The notes under the pieces: model-generated
Seen by the model: only the letters and a program-made list of their open reading frames with translations
Databases searched by the model: none
Told to the model about the DNA's origin: nothing
In this document: piece by piece, positions 1-11,344 of the stretch
Position numbering within the stretch: the stretch's first letter is position 1
How the letters are laid out: every line of letters starts with the position of its first letter
From: Oscarella lobularis
Lineage: Eukaryota; Porifera; Homoscleromorpha; Homosclerophorida; Oscarellidae
Reading direction: 5' to 3'
Assembly: GCF_947507565.1 (NCBI RefSeq)
Contig: NC_089182.1
Span: 2,046,001-2,110,000 of the forward strand
Length of the DNA stretch: 64,000 nucleotides
Translations under genes and position numbers: made by a program

Positions 1-3000
1 CGGCCGGAACTCCGTTGCCGACAACCAGTTGGTCGTTTCGCGGTCAAGAGGTGCGGTTCGGCGTTCACGAGACGTACGCAACCGCAACGATCAGTACGCT
101 TAATCGGACGGCCGTCGACGCGATGAAGGACGGCGGTGTTTACGAGTGTCGCGGGCAAAACAGCATCGGAAATGCGGAGCCAATCAGCATCACGCTAAAA
201 TGTAGATTGCAAAAGTATCTGTGTTTTCTATTTGCATACGTACAGGTATTGCTTTAGTTTATCCGCACGTTGCTGTTGGACCTGAGAGCCAGGAGGTGTC
301 CTACGGGAAGAAGCTCGTTCTTACGTGCCTAGTGACGGCTTATCCGGCATCTCAGTTCTCTCCCATTGCGTGGTACAAAAACAATCAATCCGTATCGTCT
401 TCGCTTGTTGTAGATTGGATCGATCCGGAGAACGACACCTTTATCAGAAGTACGTTGACGATAAACGGCACGAACGTGAACGACGGAGGTAACTATACGT
501 GCCTCGACAATGAATCTCCTCGTCCGGCTTCTGTCATAAGTAAACCGGTTTTTTTGCACTCTTCTTCGATGACTTCAATTTTTCTGCTGTAGTCGGAAGT
601 CGGTTTGTATCGGATCCTCGCGGTGCAGCAGTCCTGGAAGGGACGACGGTTTCATTGACGTGCGAAATTATTGGATATCCGCCTGGCTATATTGTCTGGC
701 AAAAATCAAATGACAGCATCGTATATGAAGACGTCTCTTTGGGCGGCAACATCAACCAAGTCGACAAGCAAATATCGCAGTCTAGACAGACTACCCTCAC
801 GATAAAGGAAATACGGCGATCGAACGGAGGACGCTATCGGTGTCGTAGTCGAAGAATCTACTCGCGTTCAGCCGAGATGGACGTCCACTGTAACGACATT
901 TACTTTGTTGAAATTATAGCTAATCGGCGTGTTTAGACTTGCCGTCTATTCTCGAGGATTCCGTCTTTGGAAGTCTTCTCCTCGATTCGGGATCGTCTTT
1001 CGATATGTCGTGCACTGGTGACGGAAATCCGATTCCCGCGCTCCACTTTTACAAGACGTCACTGACTCCGCCTTATCTGACGAGAAGAATTCAAAGTGAC
1101 GACGTCGATCATGAATTGTCTCTCTCTTCCGACGGCAAGACGGCGACTCTGAACGTTTCGAACGTGGTGACGGCCTATTCCGGCAATTACTTCTGCCGAG
1201 TCCTAAATCGCTACGGTCACGTTGACTCCGGCAGATTAAAAATTCAAATTAATGGTTACAGTGTAGAGAAGTGTTGTTTTCTTTGTAAAATAATGTTGTC
1301 TATATAGGTCCTCCTTCGGGAATTGATCCGGCTGTCGTGACGGCAATCGAAAAGACTACGTCGAGTGTTACGTTTAGTTGGGCGGCGCCGTATGACGGTG
1401 GCAGCGCTATTCTCAACTACACCGTCAGTTTCAAGAGGGAAGAAAGTTCGAGCAATTACACATTTCTGACTGCAGTCGATAACGCGACGTTCGTCGCAAC
1501 GATATCTCGTCTCAGAGTATTCACGACGTATTTGATTCTCATTATCCCTACAAACAAGCTCGGCGAAGCTCAGGGAACGGTACCTGCGACAGTAAAGACA
1601 GAGCCTGGAGGTACGTCATCAGTATTTTTTGTTTGCTGCGAGGCCACCTAAGGGTCTTCTAGTTCCGTTGGCTCCTCGCAATTTTACAGCCGAAGTATGG
1701 AATTCCACGTCGGTGTTTGCGCAGTGGGAACCGCCACTATCCGAAGAGAACGGTATCGTTCGGTATTATCGCGTCTACTACGAGCGCGTGGGGGAAAGGG
1801 TGTCGTCGCCGCCGTACCAGCAGTTTATTCGCAATAACACGTCGGTGTTCCTTTTGGAATTGGAATCGTACGTTCGGTTTATTTTACATGTGAGATCCGT
1901 GAACGAATGGGAAGATGGTACGCAGTTGGAGGGGCCCCCAAGCGGTAATCAAACAGTGACTACATTTGAGGACGGTAAAGTGGCGATCTACTTGCTTTCT
2001 TAAATTAATTGACAAATCTGCTTACAGCTCCCACTGCTCCACGAAATGTGAGGGGAGTAGCAATTGCGGGTAGTACGTCGACGATGAGAGTTGTGTGGAG
2101 GGAGCCCGATCCTCCAAACGGCATCATTCGAAAGTATACTGTTTACTATCAGAATAAAATTGGAGGCGTGACGTTGAGCAAAGACGTCACGGGAGATAAA
2201 TTGTCTGCCGTGTTAGACAGTCTTGCTCTTTACGCGACGTACATCATTCAGGTCCGTGCATCCACGGAGACGCGGTCTAGTAGATAGTCTACTTGTCACA
2301 TATCTGACTCAGGTTCAGGCACAAACCATTAAACCGGGCCAACTCAGTCACCCGGTGGAGGGTACAACTAGTCAAGGGCGTACGTCAAATTCTTTGTTTT
2401 GTTGCTGCGAATTAATTTCCTTTTTGTAGTACCCAGTGCTCCCCGTCGTCTCGCAGTAACTGGCAATAGCACGACGACTGTGTCGCTCGAGTGGATAGCG
2501 CCTGCTACTTCTCGAGGCATTATTACTCAATACACTGTGAAAACACTGAACGCGCACTTTTCATCCGAGGTCTTTGACTTGGATTTTTTGTCTAGGTTTT
2601 CTACTCGGGAAATAAGACGTACAGTGGCCTTGGCAAAAAGATGGAGACGTTCTCAGCGAAATCAAGTCAAGACGTCAGACCGCCTCTCACGGCTTATACA
2701 GTGAATCGTTTGGCTCCGAATACCGAGTGGATTTTCTCCGTGACTGCAAGCACCGCTGGAGGAATGGGAAGCAGAAGCGCGACAGTGATAGGGAAAACGC
2801 TTGCTACTAGTATAGTATTCGCGCTAAACAGACTCGTCATCGCTGATGTTGCCTATAGGGCCTTTCGAAGTTTATTTGCCACCAGTTGATCCTTCAAAAT
2901 CTACGAGAACGACGGCGACGCTCACTTTGATCGACCCGTCAGAAGAGAACGGGGAAATTGGGTATTGCTCTCCCTCTTTTCTATAGCATTGCCTAATGAC

Positions 3001-3560
3001 GTTCTTGCTTAGCCAAATTGACGTCTTAGCCGCGTCGTCTCTCTCTGGAATTGCAAATTTTGAAGGTTACAAAGGAAACAGAACGTACTCTCCTGACTTG
3101 CCTGTCGAAACGATCTACGTGGCAGCTAGTTTTGAATCTCGCCAATTTCTCCCAACTGAATTCACCTTGGGAACAGGGCAAACGGTCAATGGCTATCTCA
3201 ATGGACAGTTGAAGTCAGACATGACGTACCAATGTGCACTTCGCGTGTACAGCGCTGTCAACGACTCCAGTTTCACAATCAGCAATACGCAGACGATTGG
3301 TAAGATACGAAACAACGGAACCAATCTCCCTCCTAACTTACGCGTGTCGTGTAGCGACGTCAGGTGCAAACGAAGGAGACGGTCAAGGTATAACTCTATT
3401 TGAGTCAAAAAGCTTGGAACTAAATAAACTATATCAAATAGTGTGCAGACACCTTCTTTTGGCCGTTGGCTCTGGCCTCGGCGGACTGTTCCTCGGTCTC
3501 GTTGTGACCGGCATCGTTCTTTACGTGGTGAAAGGAGATCGACTAAAAGATTCATGGTAA
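1..3560 (+). CDS. Receptor-type protein lacking a phosphatase tail (partial at 5' end): Ig, FN3 and TM domains
   Basis: The 5' end lies outside the window. Exons encode, in order: an Ig domain (to about 200), an Ig (about 245-545), an Ig (about 595-890), an Ig (936-1254), FN3 domains near 1307-1611, 1661-1974 and 2025-2380 (split), an FN3 split across 2430-2808, a membrane-proximal FN3-like domain (2860-3299) and a TM exon from 3442. Each domain aligns with the same position of the full receptor phosphatase at 31901-42078, so this is its paralog. Frame is kept across all splice sites I tried, for example introns 2251-2312 and 3300-3441. The TM exon reads LFLGLVVTGIVLYVV followed by KGDRLKDSW and a stop. 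No phosphatase exons are visible before ARMC7. It could be an adhesion or decoy receptor, or a truncated gene that still looks open. Confidence 0.8.
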
Positions 3561-4120
3561 TCCTATTGCCCACATCCTGGAATGACTACGTCACGCACGA
3601 AGCTAATTTCGAACAGCTAATCAAACCTAATCAATATGAAGACTCGAAAAGATCAGATTTTACTAATGCAGTAGTGGATTAGGGCGTAGATTTACTTGTT
3701 GCCTGGGGAGGAGGCTCTTTTCTCCGGATCCGCCTTCAAAAGATACATGAAAGGCGTAAGTAATCGAGCCAACGTTTTACGTAGGCCGCGGTTTACTTAG
3801 AGTAAGCTTAGTGACTTGGTGCTTAGAGTGCCTAAGGTTTCTCGATATCCGCCTTCGAGTCTCCCATACCACAATAACACTGTTTGTTGTATTACATGTA
3901 GTCACTAAGGATATGCGTAAACCCGTGTACGTACTAATGTAATGTCTAAAATGATCGAGTCATCTTGAGTGCTTGAGGTGTTGGGGTTCAAATGCACTTT
4001 GGCCCAAAAAAATTATCATAGAAAAGCCATAGAAGCATTCGCGGAAATATCATTACCGCAAATCGAAACCGCCCACGAAGTTTTTGGTAGGTACGGGCTT
4101 TTAAATTCCCGGTTAACAAA
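3561..4120. other. Intergenic stretch between receptor paralog and ARMC7
   Basis: About 560 bases without a convincing gene. The first 100 bases are the 3' flank of the receptor. They are homologous to the sequence after the TM remnants near 5700 and 12935, which shows that the duplicated blocks included this flank. I see no clear promoter or terminator signal in the rest. Confidence 0.5.
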
Positions 4121-4737
4121 ATGTCGAGGAAGCGAAAAGACACCCGTTTCGACGCGTCCGAACGCCTCCAGTACCTTCAGTCGCTCGTAACCGAATACCA
4201 AGACACGAAGAAGCAAGAATCAAAGGAGCAAATCGTCGCAAACCTAGCGAATTTCGCCTACGATCCGTCCAACTTTCCCCATCTTCGCCGCTTGAACGTT
4301 CTCGGCCTCTTTCTCGACGCCCTAACCGAGCCGCACGATCGCCTAGTCGAATTCGGTCTCGGCGGCCTCTGCAACGCGAGCGTCGATCCCGAAAATCGCG
4401 ATCGAATCGCCGAAAACGGCGGCATCGTTCGAATCGCACGCTACGGTCTCTCGAGCCCAAACGAGGAGACCGTCATATCGGCGCTAGGAACTCTGATACA
4501 ATTGGCCGTCGTGACGTCATCACGACCGCCGCCGTCGCCGTCAATCCGATCGCAGATTGAGTCCGATTCCGTCGTCGAATGTGCGACCAGGTTTTTTAGA
4601 ATAATTCGATTTGCGAACGAAAATTCGCTCAGAGCATCCCTCGTTTCAGATACGCCGACTCGGTTAATCCGCGGCTTCGCAATCTGGCGACGATATTTCT
4701 GACCGACGTCGTCGTTCGCGACCGGCAAATTCGATGA
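4121..4737 (+). CDS. ARMC7: ARMC7, armadillo repeat-containing protein 7 (intact copy)
   Basis: Two exons, 4121-4590 and 4650-4737, with a 59-base GT-AG intron, give about 185 residues. This is close to the usual size of this small armadillo-repeat protein. Recognisable segments are [53 protein letters not shown] and [15 protein letters not shown]. The second exon gives [15 protein letters not shown], which matches the family C-terminus. ARMC7 is a conserved, poorly characterised protein linked to the spliceosome in other animals; that role is family knowledge, not visible here. The start was chosen because MSRKRK directly precedes the conserved block. Four damaged ARMC7-derived segments lie at 5.8, 11.3, 13.0 and 25.3 kb, so this is the likely functional gene of the window. 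Confidence 0.88.
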
Positions 4738-4926
4738 GTCTATTCGTCACGTGCGTCCCAATTCGCTGCGATCACGTGCGATGCGTGGGGAAAGAAGTCG
4801 TCGGGTTGATTGGATTAGGGACAGAAGGGGACTTGCAGTCAAATTGATTCGTGGGCGTGTCTAAACGAGCACTAGAAATTCCGCACTACGCCTCTCAGTT
4901 GTCCTCTCCGAGCCGGAGGAATCGTC

Positions 4927-5698
4927 ATGCTTCATCTATCGCTCATTTTCGTTCTATTTGTCTTCCACTCGTCTCCATCTCACGCTGACGAGACGCTTGG
5001 TCAGATTTTTCTAGCCTACGCATTTTTTAATCTCTGCCTATAGGTCCTTTCGAAGTTTACTTGCCACCAGTTGATCCTTGAGAACTACGGCGACGCTCAC
5101 TTTGATCGAACCGTCAGAAGAGAACGGGGAAATTGGGTATTGCTCTCCCTCTTTTCTATAGCATTGCCTAATGACGTTCTTGCTTAGCCAAATTGACGTC
5201 TTAGCCGCGTCGTCTCTCTCTGGTATTGTAAATTTTGAGGGATACGAAGGAAACAGATCGTATTCTCCTGACTTGCCTGTCGAAGCGATCTACGTGGCAG
5301 CTCGTTTTGAATTTCGCCAATTTCTCCCAACTGAATTCACCCTGGGAACGGGGGTGAAGTCAGGCATAACTTACCAATGTGCACTTTGCGTGTACAGCGC
5401 TGTCAACGACTCCAGTTTCACAATCAGCAATACGCAGACGATTGGTAAGATACGAAAATTAGAACGAATGTCTTCGTAGACTTGCTTGCGTCGTGTAGCG
5501 ACGTCAAGTGCGAATGAAGGAGACGGTCAAGGTAACTCTACTTGAGTCAAAAAGCTGTGGACTAAAGTATATTGAATAGTGTGCAGACACCTTCTTTTGG
5601 GCCTTGGCTCTGGCCTCGGTGGACTCGTCCTGGGTCTCATTGTGACCGGCATCGTTCTTTACGTAGTGAAAGGAGATCGACTAAAAGATTCATGTTAA
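4927..5698 (+). pseudogene. Chimeric remnant: ADAMTS signal-peptide exon joined to receptor FN3 and TM exons (copy 1)
   Basis: Exon 4927-4999 encodes a signal peptide ([16 protein letters not shown], then SHADETLG) almost identical to exon 1 of the ADAMTS gene at 26099. Its donor at 5000 is followed not by the ADAMTS prodomain but by exons copied from the membrane-proximal FN3 and TM of the receptor at 2860-3560. Spliced in phase, the bridging exon at 5044 reads GPFEVYLPPVDP and then a stop, where a small deletion changed the parent sequence. The following FN3 exon has an in-frame deletion of about 10 codons. The TM exon (from 5580) is still open through RLKDSC and a stop at 5696-5698. It looks like a recombination junction that nearly made a short secreted or membrane protein; I call it a pseudogene. 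Confidence 0.7.
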
Positions 5699-5797
5699 TT
5701 CTCTTATCCACATTCCGGAATGCATGATCACGTCATGCGCGAGGCTATTTTCGAACAGCTAATCAAAACACCTAACCAATAGGAACTCGCTAATATG

Positions 5798-6420
5798 AAG
5801 ACTTCCACGCGTCTGAATGCCTCCAGTACCTTCAATCGCTTGTAAACGAATAGAAAGACACGAAGGAGCAAGAATCGAAGGAGCAAATCGTCACAAACTT
5901 AGCGAACGTCGCCTACGATCCGTCCTTTCCCACCTTCGCCGCTTGAACCATGAATCCATGCTTGAACGCGCTCTCGGCCTCTTTCTTTATGCAATAGAAC
6001 AATTTGACCATTCTAATATGCTTTGGGGCCTCCCAACACAATTTACTTGACCCACCACAGAAGATGATCTTGAAGCTGGGTCGATGAAACGAAAGCATAC
6101 CAGTAACTGACAACTTCAAGTCAAGACGACTGGCGTTTTTCGCTGGCTTAATTAAAGATTGGCGGTTTTCCTAGAGAAAGGGAAGCATTAATTCGGTATC
6201 AAGAAGCGAAAGGCCAAGCGGACAAACTTTTCAAGGTCCAAGCCATACATGTACCCTGCCCTTCTCATATATTATCTCTGATGTCATTACCTTCGAATAA
6301 TCTTACAGCGTATAACGATTCGATTGGGGCTTCTTTTCACGCCTGGTACCGCCGACGCTTTGCAATCTTGCGACGATATTTCTGGCCGATTCAATGAGTC
6401 TATTCATCGCTGAGCATTTT
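5798..6420 (+). pseudogene. ARMC7 fragment, split by inserted sequence (copy 1 cassette)
   Basis: Bases 5798-5965 match the ARMC7 exon 1 region encoding the YLQSLV..QIVANLA..FAYDPS stretch, but with stop codons and deletions. Bases about 6340-6420 match the ARMC7 3' end (LRNLATIF region and following flank). The middle is replaced by about 370 bases that include a fragment of NXPE exon 1. No open frame remains. It follows the receptor TM remnant in the same order as the receptor-ARMC7 pair at 3.4-4.7 kb, so the pair was copied together. Confidence 0.7.
6050..6215 (-). pseudogene. NXPE exon 1-like fragment
   Basis: On the minus strand this encodes KLSVTGMLSFHRPSF, matching KLSVTGMLSFFRRPS in exon 1 of the adjacent NXPE gene (8287-8491). 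The flanking bases also resemble the upstream region near 8500-8570. It is a diverged partial duplicate sitting inside the broken ARMC7 fragment. The same fragment recurs near 13285-13450. Confidence 0.6.
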
Positions 6421-6514
6421 CCTTTGTTCAAGTACAAAAGACACAGTACACAAAGTGTGAGTCGGCAGCAAATGAGTAAACACAACACTGAACATACCAA
6501 TGAATTCTACTCGA

Positions 6515-8491
6515 TCATTTAGTGCAATCACGTTTAGGGCGAAAAATGCTACATAACAGCTTGAGTTCTTCAAGAATAACGTCAGGCGGATAGTGTACAC
6601 AGGGTTTGTGCGGACTGCCCAAGAACATTTCCCAAATGTCCAAAAATACGACGTTCGGTTTTCCTTCAAGAAACTTCCTAGCTAAATCATTATAGTAGCG
6701 CAGTTTGTAATCGTTTTGCGTAGTAGACCAAGCTCCTCTTGCATTTGCCGCAACGTAGACAAGCCTTGTTGTTGGCATCCGTTTGTAAAGACGGTCAAGA
6801 GCGTCAGATATGTCCTTCATTTTTAGTCTAAACATTTCGGTGGGGACGGAAATGAAGTGATGATTGGTATTGAATATAACGTTATCAAATTCTCTCAGCT
6901 TATCCGTTGAGCCAATGTCGTCAAGAATGTCCGACGTCCAATTTGTGGTTGAGAAATGCAGTGAATGTATTGTACGAATAGGCAGACCGTGAAACGTGTA
7001 CCAGACAGAAAAGTTAAGATTCGGAAATTCCTCTTGGAAGTGCATCAGTGGAGAAAGAGGTTCCCTTTTGTCTCTCAATATGTAACGAATTTCATCAACA
7101 ATGATTCGCAGCGTCGAATCACCAATAAACAGTAGTTTACTGTTTTTGAGGCAGTTCTTGATCAATGGAATAGAGTCACACTGTGCATTGCAGAGAGAGT
7201 TTGTGTAGACTTTTCCAAGCCAATAGCCTTGTGGACGAATGTAAGAGAAATTAGAGCACAAAGCAGAAGGCAGCGGAGTGGCAACATCTAGATGCAATAA
7301 TAATAATATTGTGTAAGTCTTCAATTACATTAGTTAAAGTATTCACCTGATTTATGTATGACAATGCTCCTTTTTTCCAATTTTGTCATTTTCTCTCTAA
7401 TTGTCTGATGAGCATTAGTTGAAGTGATTATTCCTTTGTTCCGAAGGTAATTTTCCGTTCCAGACATCGCTTTGTTGTAATAGCACCATGATATTTGATC
7501 ACATGAAGAGTCGTCTGGTTTTGCACAAGTTCCGTACCAGTAGTGACGCGGAACACTCACACCGCACTCTTCTTTTGATTCAAGAAACGGTTTTGTTCCA
7601 AACCGACACTTACCAAACGGCTTTTTCATTTTAATAAAACTAGATCGTAATGGACCCATGGTCTTGTGAGCAAAGTGCAGTTCATCTGTTGTCGTATTCT
7701 CGTACACACAATCAAAAGCAAAGTTGACGGCGTCGTAATGTCGAACGAAATATCCAGCTCGGCTCGACAAAAACATTGTGACTTGAATTTCCGTTTCACC
7801 CGCCCAGTTGGGATTGAATTCAATAAGGTAGGTACCATTGTCAAAATTGTAGACTTTGCCAAACTGAGTGGCAGAAGGCACTTTACATGTCATCTTGACG
7901 TAGATAAGCTCGCCGCCACCTGCTTTAATTTTATCGTTGCTTGATCTAACGGTCAGACGAATATAGATGGGTGATCCCTGTTTAGGATTTGACGTTATAA
8001 GTTGCCAGTAGCTTTTGGAAGGATTCGTCTCGACAGCTGAAATATAATGTTGCACAAAGGACAATGATTCAGTTTCTATTTAGGACTCACGCTCAACGTC
8101 ACTTTGACACAGGTCTCGAAGTTCTTCTTGACCGACGTACCTAAATTCTGGCTCTAAAAGCACAAAGCGACTCGTTGGATTGCGGTAGTTTATGTATGTA
8201 CTAGTAGAAAGACTAGCTATAACGTGTACGGGCCGGCGGGGCCCCGCCGCGCGTCGCCCATGCATGCAGTTCCCAAGAAAATGTACTCGCCCAACCACAG
8301 AAGAATGACCTTGAAGCTACAGCTACACTGGGTCGACGAAAAAACGAAAGCATACCAGTAACTGACAACTTCAAGTCAGGACGACTGGCGTTCACTTGCA
8401 GCTTCATGATTGGCGGCGGTTGATGTATTGCCATCGATTTATTATCGATGGCTGATGCTGAAAAGAGGAGTACAATTACTAGTAAAAGCAT
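6515..8491 (-). CDS. NXPE family protein (neurexophilin / PC-esterase), copy A
   Basis: Four exons on the minus strand, 8491-8287, 8216-8091, 8036-7347 and 7287-6515, with introns of 70, 54 and 59 bases. They total 1794 bases, or 597 residues, near the usual NXPE length. A signal peptide (MLLLVIVLLFSASA) begins the protein. The middle is the Ig-like neurexophilin region (GGGELIYVKMTCKV, then NFDNGTYLIEFNPNWAGETE), followed by a cysteine-rich stretch. The C-terminal half is the PC-esterase domain with GYWLGKVY, the catalytic serine motif FIGDSTLR, the FHGLPIRT block, and an HYPPD segment that likely supplies the late histidine. NXPE proteins are secreted or luminal; whether this copy is enzymatically active is unknown. 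A near-identical gene lies at 13749-15722. Confidence 0.85.
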
Positions 8492-8639
8492 TTGGGATAG
8501 GAAGACTACGAAGAGGCAGTTGCGTTTGTCTAAAGAAAGAAGCCTTTGGTATCGAGAGGCGAAAGGCCACGGGCCAATGCCACGTACGCAGGCGGGAGTT
8601 CGACGCCATTAGATCCGTTCCAGAGCACTAAATTTAGGC

Positions 8640-8697
8640 TCTAGGCCGTTCAGGGCAAGTAGCGCGCGCGGGGAGGGTCAGAGGCTACCTGTCCTAC
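8640..8697. repeat. Short GC-rich repeat shared with the right flank of the DUF6589 element
   Basis: The sequence from GCCGTTCAGGGCAAGTAGCG through AGAGGCTACCTGTCC recurs almost exactly at about 21089-21137. There it sits directly outside the right inverted repeat of the DUF6589-like element. It may be a solo end of that element family, or a target repeat that both insertions landed in. Confidence 0.6.
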
Positions 8698-8708
8698 CAC
8701 GATTCTAG

Positions 8709-9302
8709 CATAGATGTATGAGAGACAACTCCCTTAGTCACGTGACCGATTCCTTAGTACACCAGCGATTCGACACTTCAGCGACACCACGTCTGACTCG
8801 CTACGTCCCGTATATTCTCTCAATTTCTCTCGCGTTTATAGTCGAAAACCACTCGAAACCGAACCGCGCAATGCACGGTCGCTAATCGATTGTATTAGCT
8901 AGTTATAGACCGGGGTGTCTGGGCCGTAATCTTCGCCCGCGTACACGGGGGGCGAGTATTCTCCTACGCACTTCTGCTTTCGAGTGTCCTTTTTCGCGAT
9001 TCTCCTTTTATTTGCTATGGAGCAGTGTTTCAGGGGATGATCCTAAACTCGCATGCTCTTAGTCGCGTGTTCGAAGACAAAAACTTCTGTTGTCATCGCT
9101 AATCTCGAAGAGACTAAGCTCGCACGACTACTGTGCGTTAGAGCAACGTTTAGCGGTCCAAAACTGCTGCACGTTCAGCGGTTATGCCGAAAAGGAAAGT
9201 GTAATTACCATGCATGAAGTTACCTATTGACGAGTCACACTTAGTTACGCACATATATCACGTGACTAAGGGAGTTGCCAATCCCTCTCTCATACATCTA
9301 TG
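8709..9302. mobile_element. MITE-like element with about 40-base inverted repeats and a 7-base direct repeat
   Basis: The left end CATAGATGTATGAGAG...CCCTTAGTCACGTGA (to 8745) is mirrored by TCACGTGACTAAGGG...CTCTCATACATCTATG (9259-9302), with one small indel. The element is flanked by ATTCTAG at 8702-8708 and 9303-9309, a likely target-site duplication. At 7-8 bases this fits a hAT-like origin, which is inference. No coding capacity is seen. Confidence 0.7.
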
Positions 9303-9309
9303 ATTCTAG

Positions 9310-9370
9310 TATCCGTGGTCCTGTACGGTTATAGTCCTTCACTATAACCGTGGTCTTTCAACCAGGGATA
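9310..9370. repeat. 61-base hairpin element, copy 1
   Basis: The outer arms TATCC.TGGT and ACCAGGGATA enclose an inner perfect arm pair, CGGTTATAGT and ACTATAACCG, around a CCTTC loop. A nearly identical copy lies at 24988-25046. Both begin and end in TA. Confidence 0.75.
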
Positions 9371-10004
9371 CTAGAGAATGATGGCCCGGTGTTCACCGTG
9401 TTGCCATCATGCAGAGCCTCCCACCGCTTACCGTACGCGAGTGCATAACATAGTGTGACGTCAAAAAATATTACATCACACTATGTTATGACAACATAAG
9501 TTATGTTGTGACATATTCACGTGGTCATTACAGCCGTTAGCTACTACAGCTCAGTCCTACCTACATACTGTAAATACTTGCATGATTGCAATGTTCTCCT
9601 AATTAGGCGCTTTCCTGACGTACTGTATTTGATAATGTGCTCTGTGTGTATTGAGGAGGACCTATGCATGTGTACGGGTCATATTTCCTGTTACCCGTAC
9701 GTACATACCCACCCACATACTGTACATGAGTGGATACTTTTGATTGTGACGTCAGAGCGTGACAATCAAAACTGTCGTTTCGGTTTCTCAGCGCATTTAT
9801 AACACGGAAAATAGCACAGATCAATTGGAAACATGGTTTTCTAAGCATTTTTTCCGTTTATGAAAGAAAAAACCCCTTTTTCGCGCCGTAAATCGCCTTT
9901 TTTGGGGCACCGTTTTGGGCCCTATGTCGCGCATGCGCTGTACGAAAAAACGGGTTTTTAAGTTACGTCACAATACCGAGCGTGACGAACAGACATACAT
10001 ACAT

Positions 10005-10047
<43 letters not shown>

Positions 10048-10130
10048 CTTCCGGCCCTAAGATCACGTTTGAGAGAGCCTCCCTCCGCCGTTATACGGGC
10101 TCCACCCGTACAACTCTGGTGGTCGGCTCC
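9371..10130. repeat. Interspersed repeat R, copy a
   Basis: It begins CTAGAGAATGATGGCCCGG and ends GTGGTCGGCTCC. It is followed immediately by a second copy (10131-11121), and an inverted copy lies at 55161-56564. It contains a palindromic CACTATGTTATG region and an (ACAG)n tract. No reading frame resembles a transposase, so it is probably non-autonomous. Confidence 0.75.
10005..10047. repeat. (ACAG)n microsatellite inside repeat R
   Basis: About ten tandem ACAG units. The same tract is shorter in copy b and appears as TGTC units in the inverted copy near 55260. Confidence 0.9.
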
Positions 10131-11121
10131 ACTAGAGAATGATGGCCCGGTGTTCACCGTGTTGCCATCATGCAGAGCCTCCCACCGCTTACCGTACGCG
10201 AGTGCATAACATAGTGTGATGTCAAAAAGTATTACATCACACTATGTTATGACAACATAAGTTATGTTGTCACATATTCACGTGGTCATTACAGCCGTTT
10301 TAGCTACTACAGCTCAGTCCTACCTACATACTGTAAATACTTGCAAGATTGCAATGTTTTCCTAATTAGGCGCTTTCCTGACGTACTGTATAGGGCTTGT
10401 GCACAGTGACGTCAGAGTCAACGTCACAGCTTTTTGCTTGGGCATGACGCGCGTTAGGCTTTCAGAAAATGTCCTCTATTTGCGCGATACTACCTTTCTT
10501 CCGCGTAACCACCATAAGATATATAGAAGCATGCTATAGGCGTCGTTCGGCGCCTATTCCGTGGTATTTCGCCGAAAACACGGAGAAATAGACTGTGACG
10601 TCGCCTGTGACGTCACGTGCACAAGCCCTATTTGATAATGTGCTCTGTAGTGTGCTCTGTGTGTATTGAGGAGGATGCATGTGTACGGGTCATATTTCCT
10701 GTTACCCGTACGTACGTACCCACCCACATACTGTACATGAGTGGATACTTTAGATTGTGACGTCAGAGCGTAACAATCAAAACCGTCGTTTCGGTTTCTC
10801 AGGGCATTTATAACACGGAAAATAGCACAGATCAATTGGAAATAAGGGTTTCTAAGTATTTTTTTCGTTTATGAAAGAAAAAACGCTTTATCCGCGCCGT
10901 AAATCGCCTTTTTCGGGTCACCGTTTTGCCCCATGTCGCGCATGCGCTGTACGAAAAAACGGGTTTTTAAGTTACGTCACAATACCGAGCGTGACGAACA
11001 GACATACATACAGACAGACAGACAGACACTTCCGGCCCTAAGATCTCCTAAGATCACGTTTGAGAGAGCCTCCCTCCGCCGTTATACGGGCTCCACCCGT
11101 ACAACTCTGGTGGTCGGCTCC
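10131..11121. repeat. Interspersed repeat R, copy b (tandem to copy a)
   Basis: Collinear with copy a from CTAGAGAATGATGG to GGTCGGCTC. It is interrupted by a 240-base element at 10391-10630 that is missing from copy a. Confidence 0.75.
10391..10630. mobile_element. Nested MITE in repeat R copy b
   Basis: It starts TAGGGCTTGTGCAC-AGTGACGTCA and ends TGACGTCACGTGCACAAGCCCTA, an inverted repeat of about 22 bases with one indel. Copy a gives the empty site: ACTGTA joined directly to TTTGATAATG. The insertion point is therefore known from the sequence itself. Confidence 0.8.
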
Positions 11122-11344
11122 ATAATAGAAGATATCCCTGTTTCAACCAAGGAGAAGTCATTGAGCAGCTCCCTAAAGTAACTAAAATTTTAGGGTGTCC
11201 CAGCGGCCACTGTGCCTCTCCTGGCTGCTCCAAGCAGAGATAATAGCTCCAAGGATCGGTAACCGAGGCTAGGTGAGCCCTGGTGTGCCCCCTTCGCGGG
11301 GCCCTTCGCGGTGGGCTTTTTACCAGTTTTCGAGTCCCAATGGA

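Larger units (their letters stand above)
4927..8640. repeat. Segmental duplication, copy 1 (paired with about 12162-15870)
   Basis: Sequence from the orphan signal exon through the receptor remnant, ARMC7 fragment and complete NXPE gene recurs 7,234-7,235 bases downstream with very few differences. Differences seen include a changed codon after STLRI in NXPE and a three-base deletion in NXPE exon 1. Similarity continues upstream through ARMC7, but there copy 2 resembles the 25.3-kb ARMC7 copy more than this one. Confidence 0.9.
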
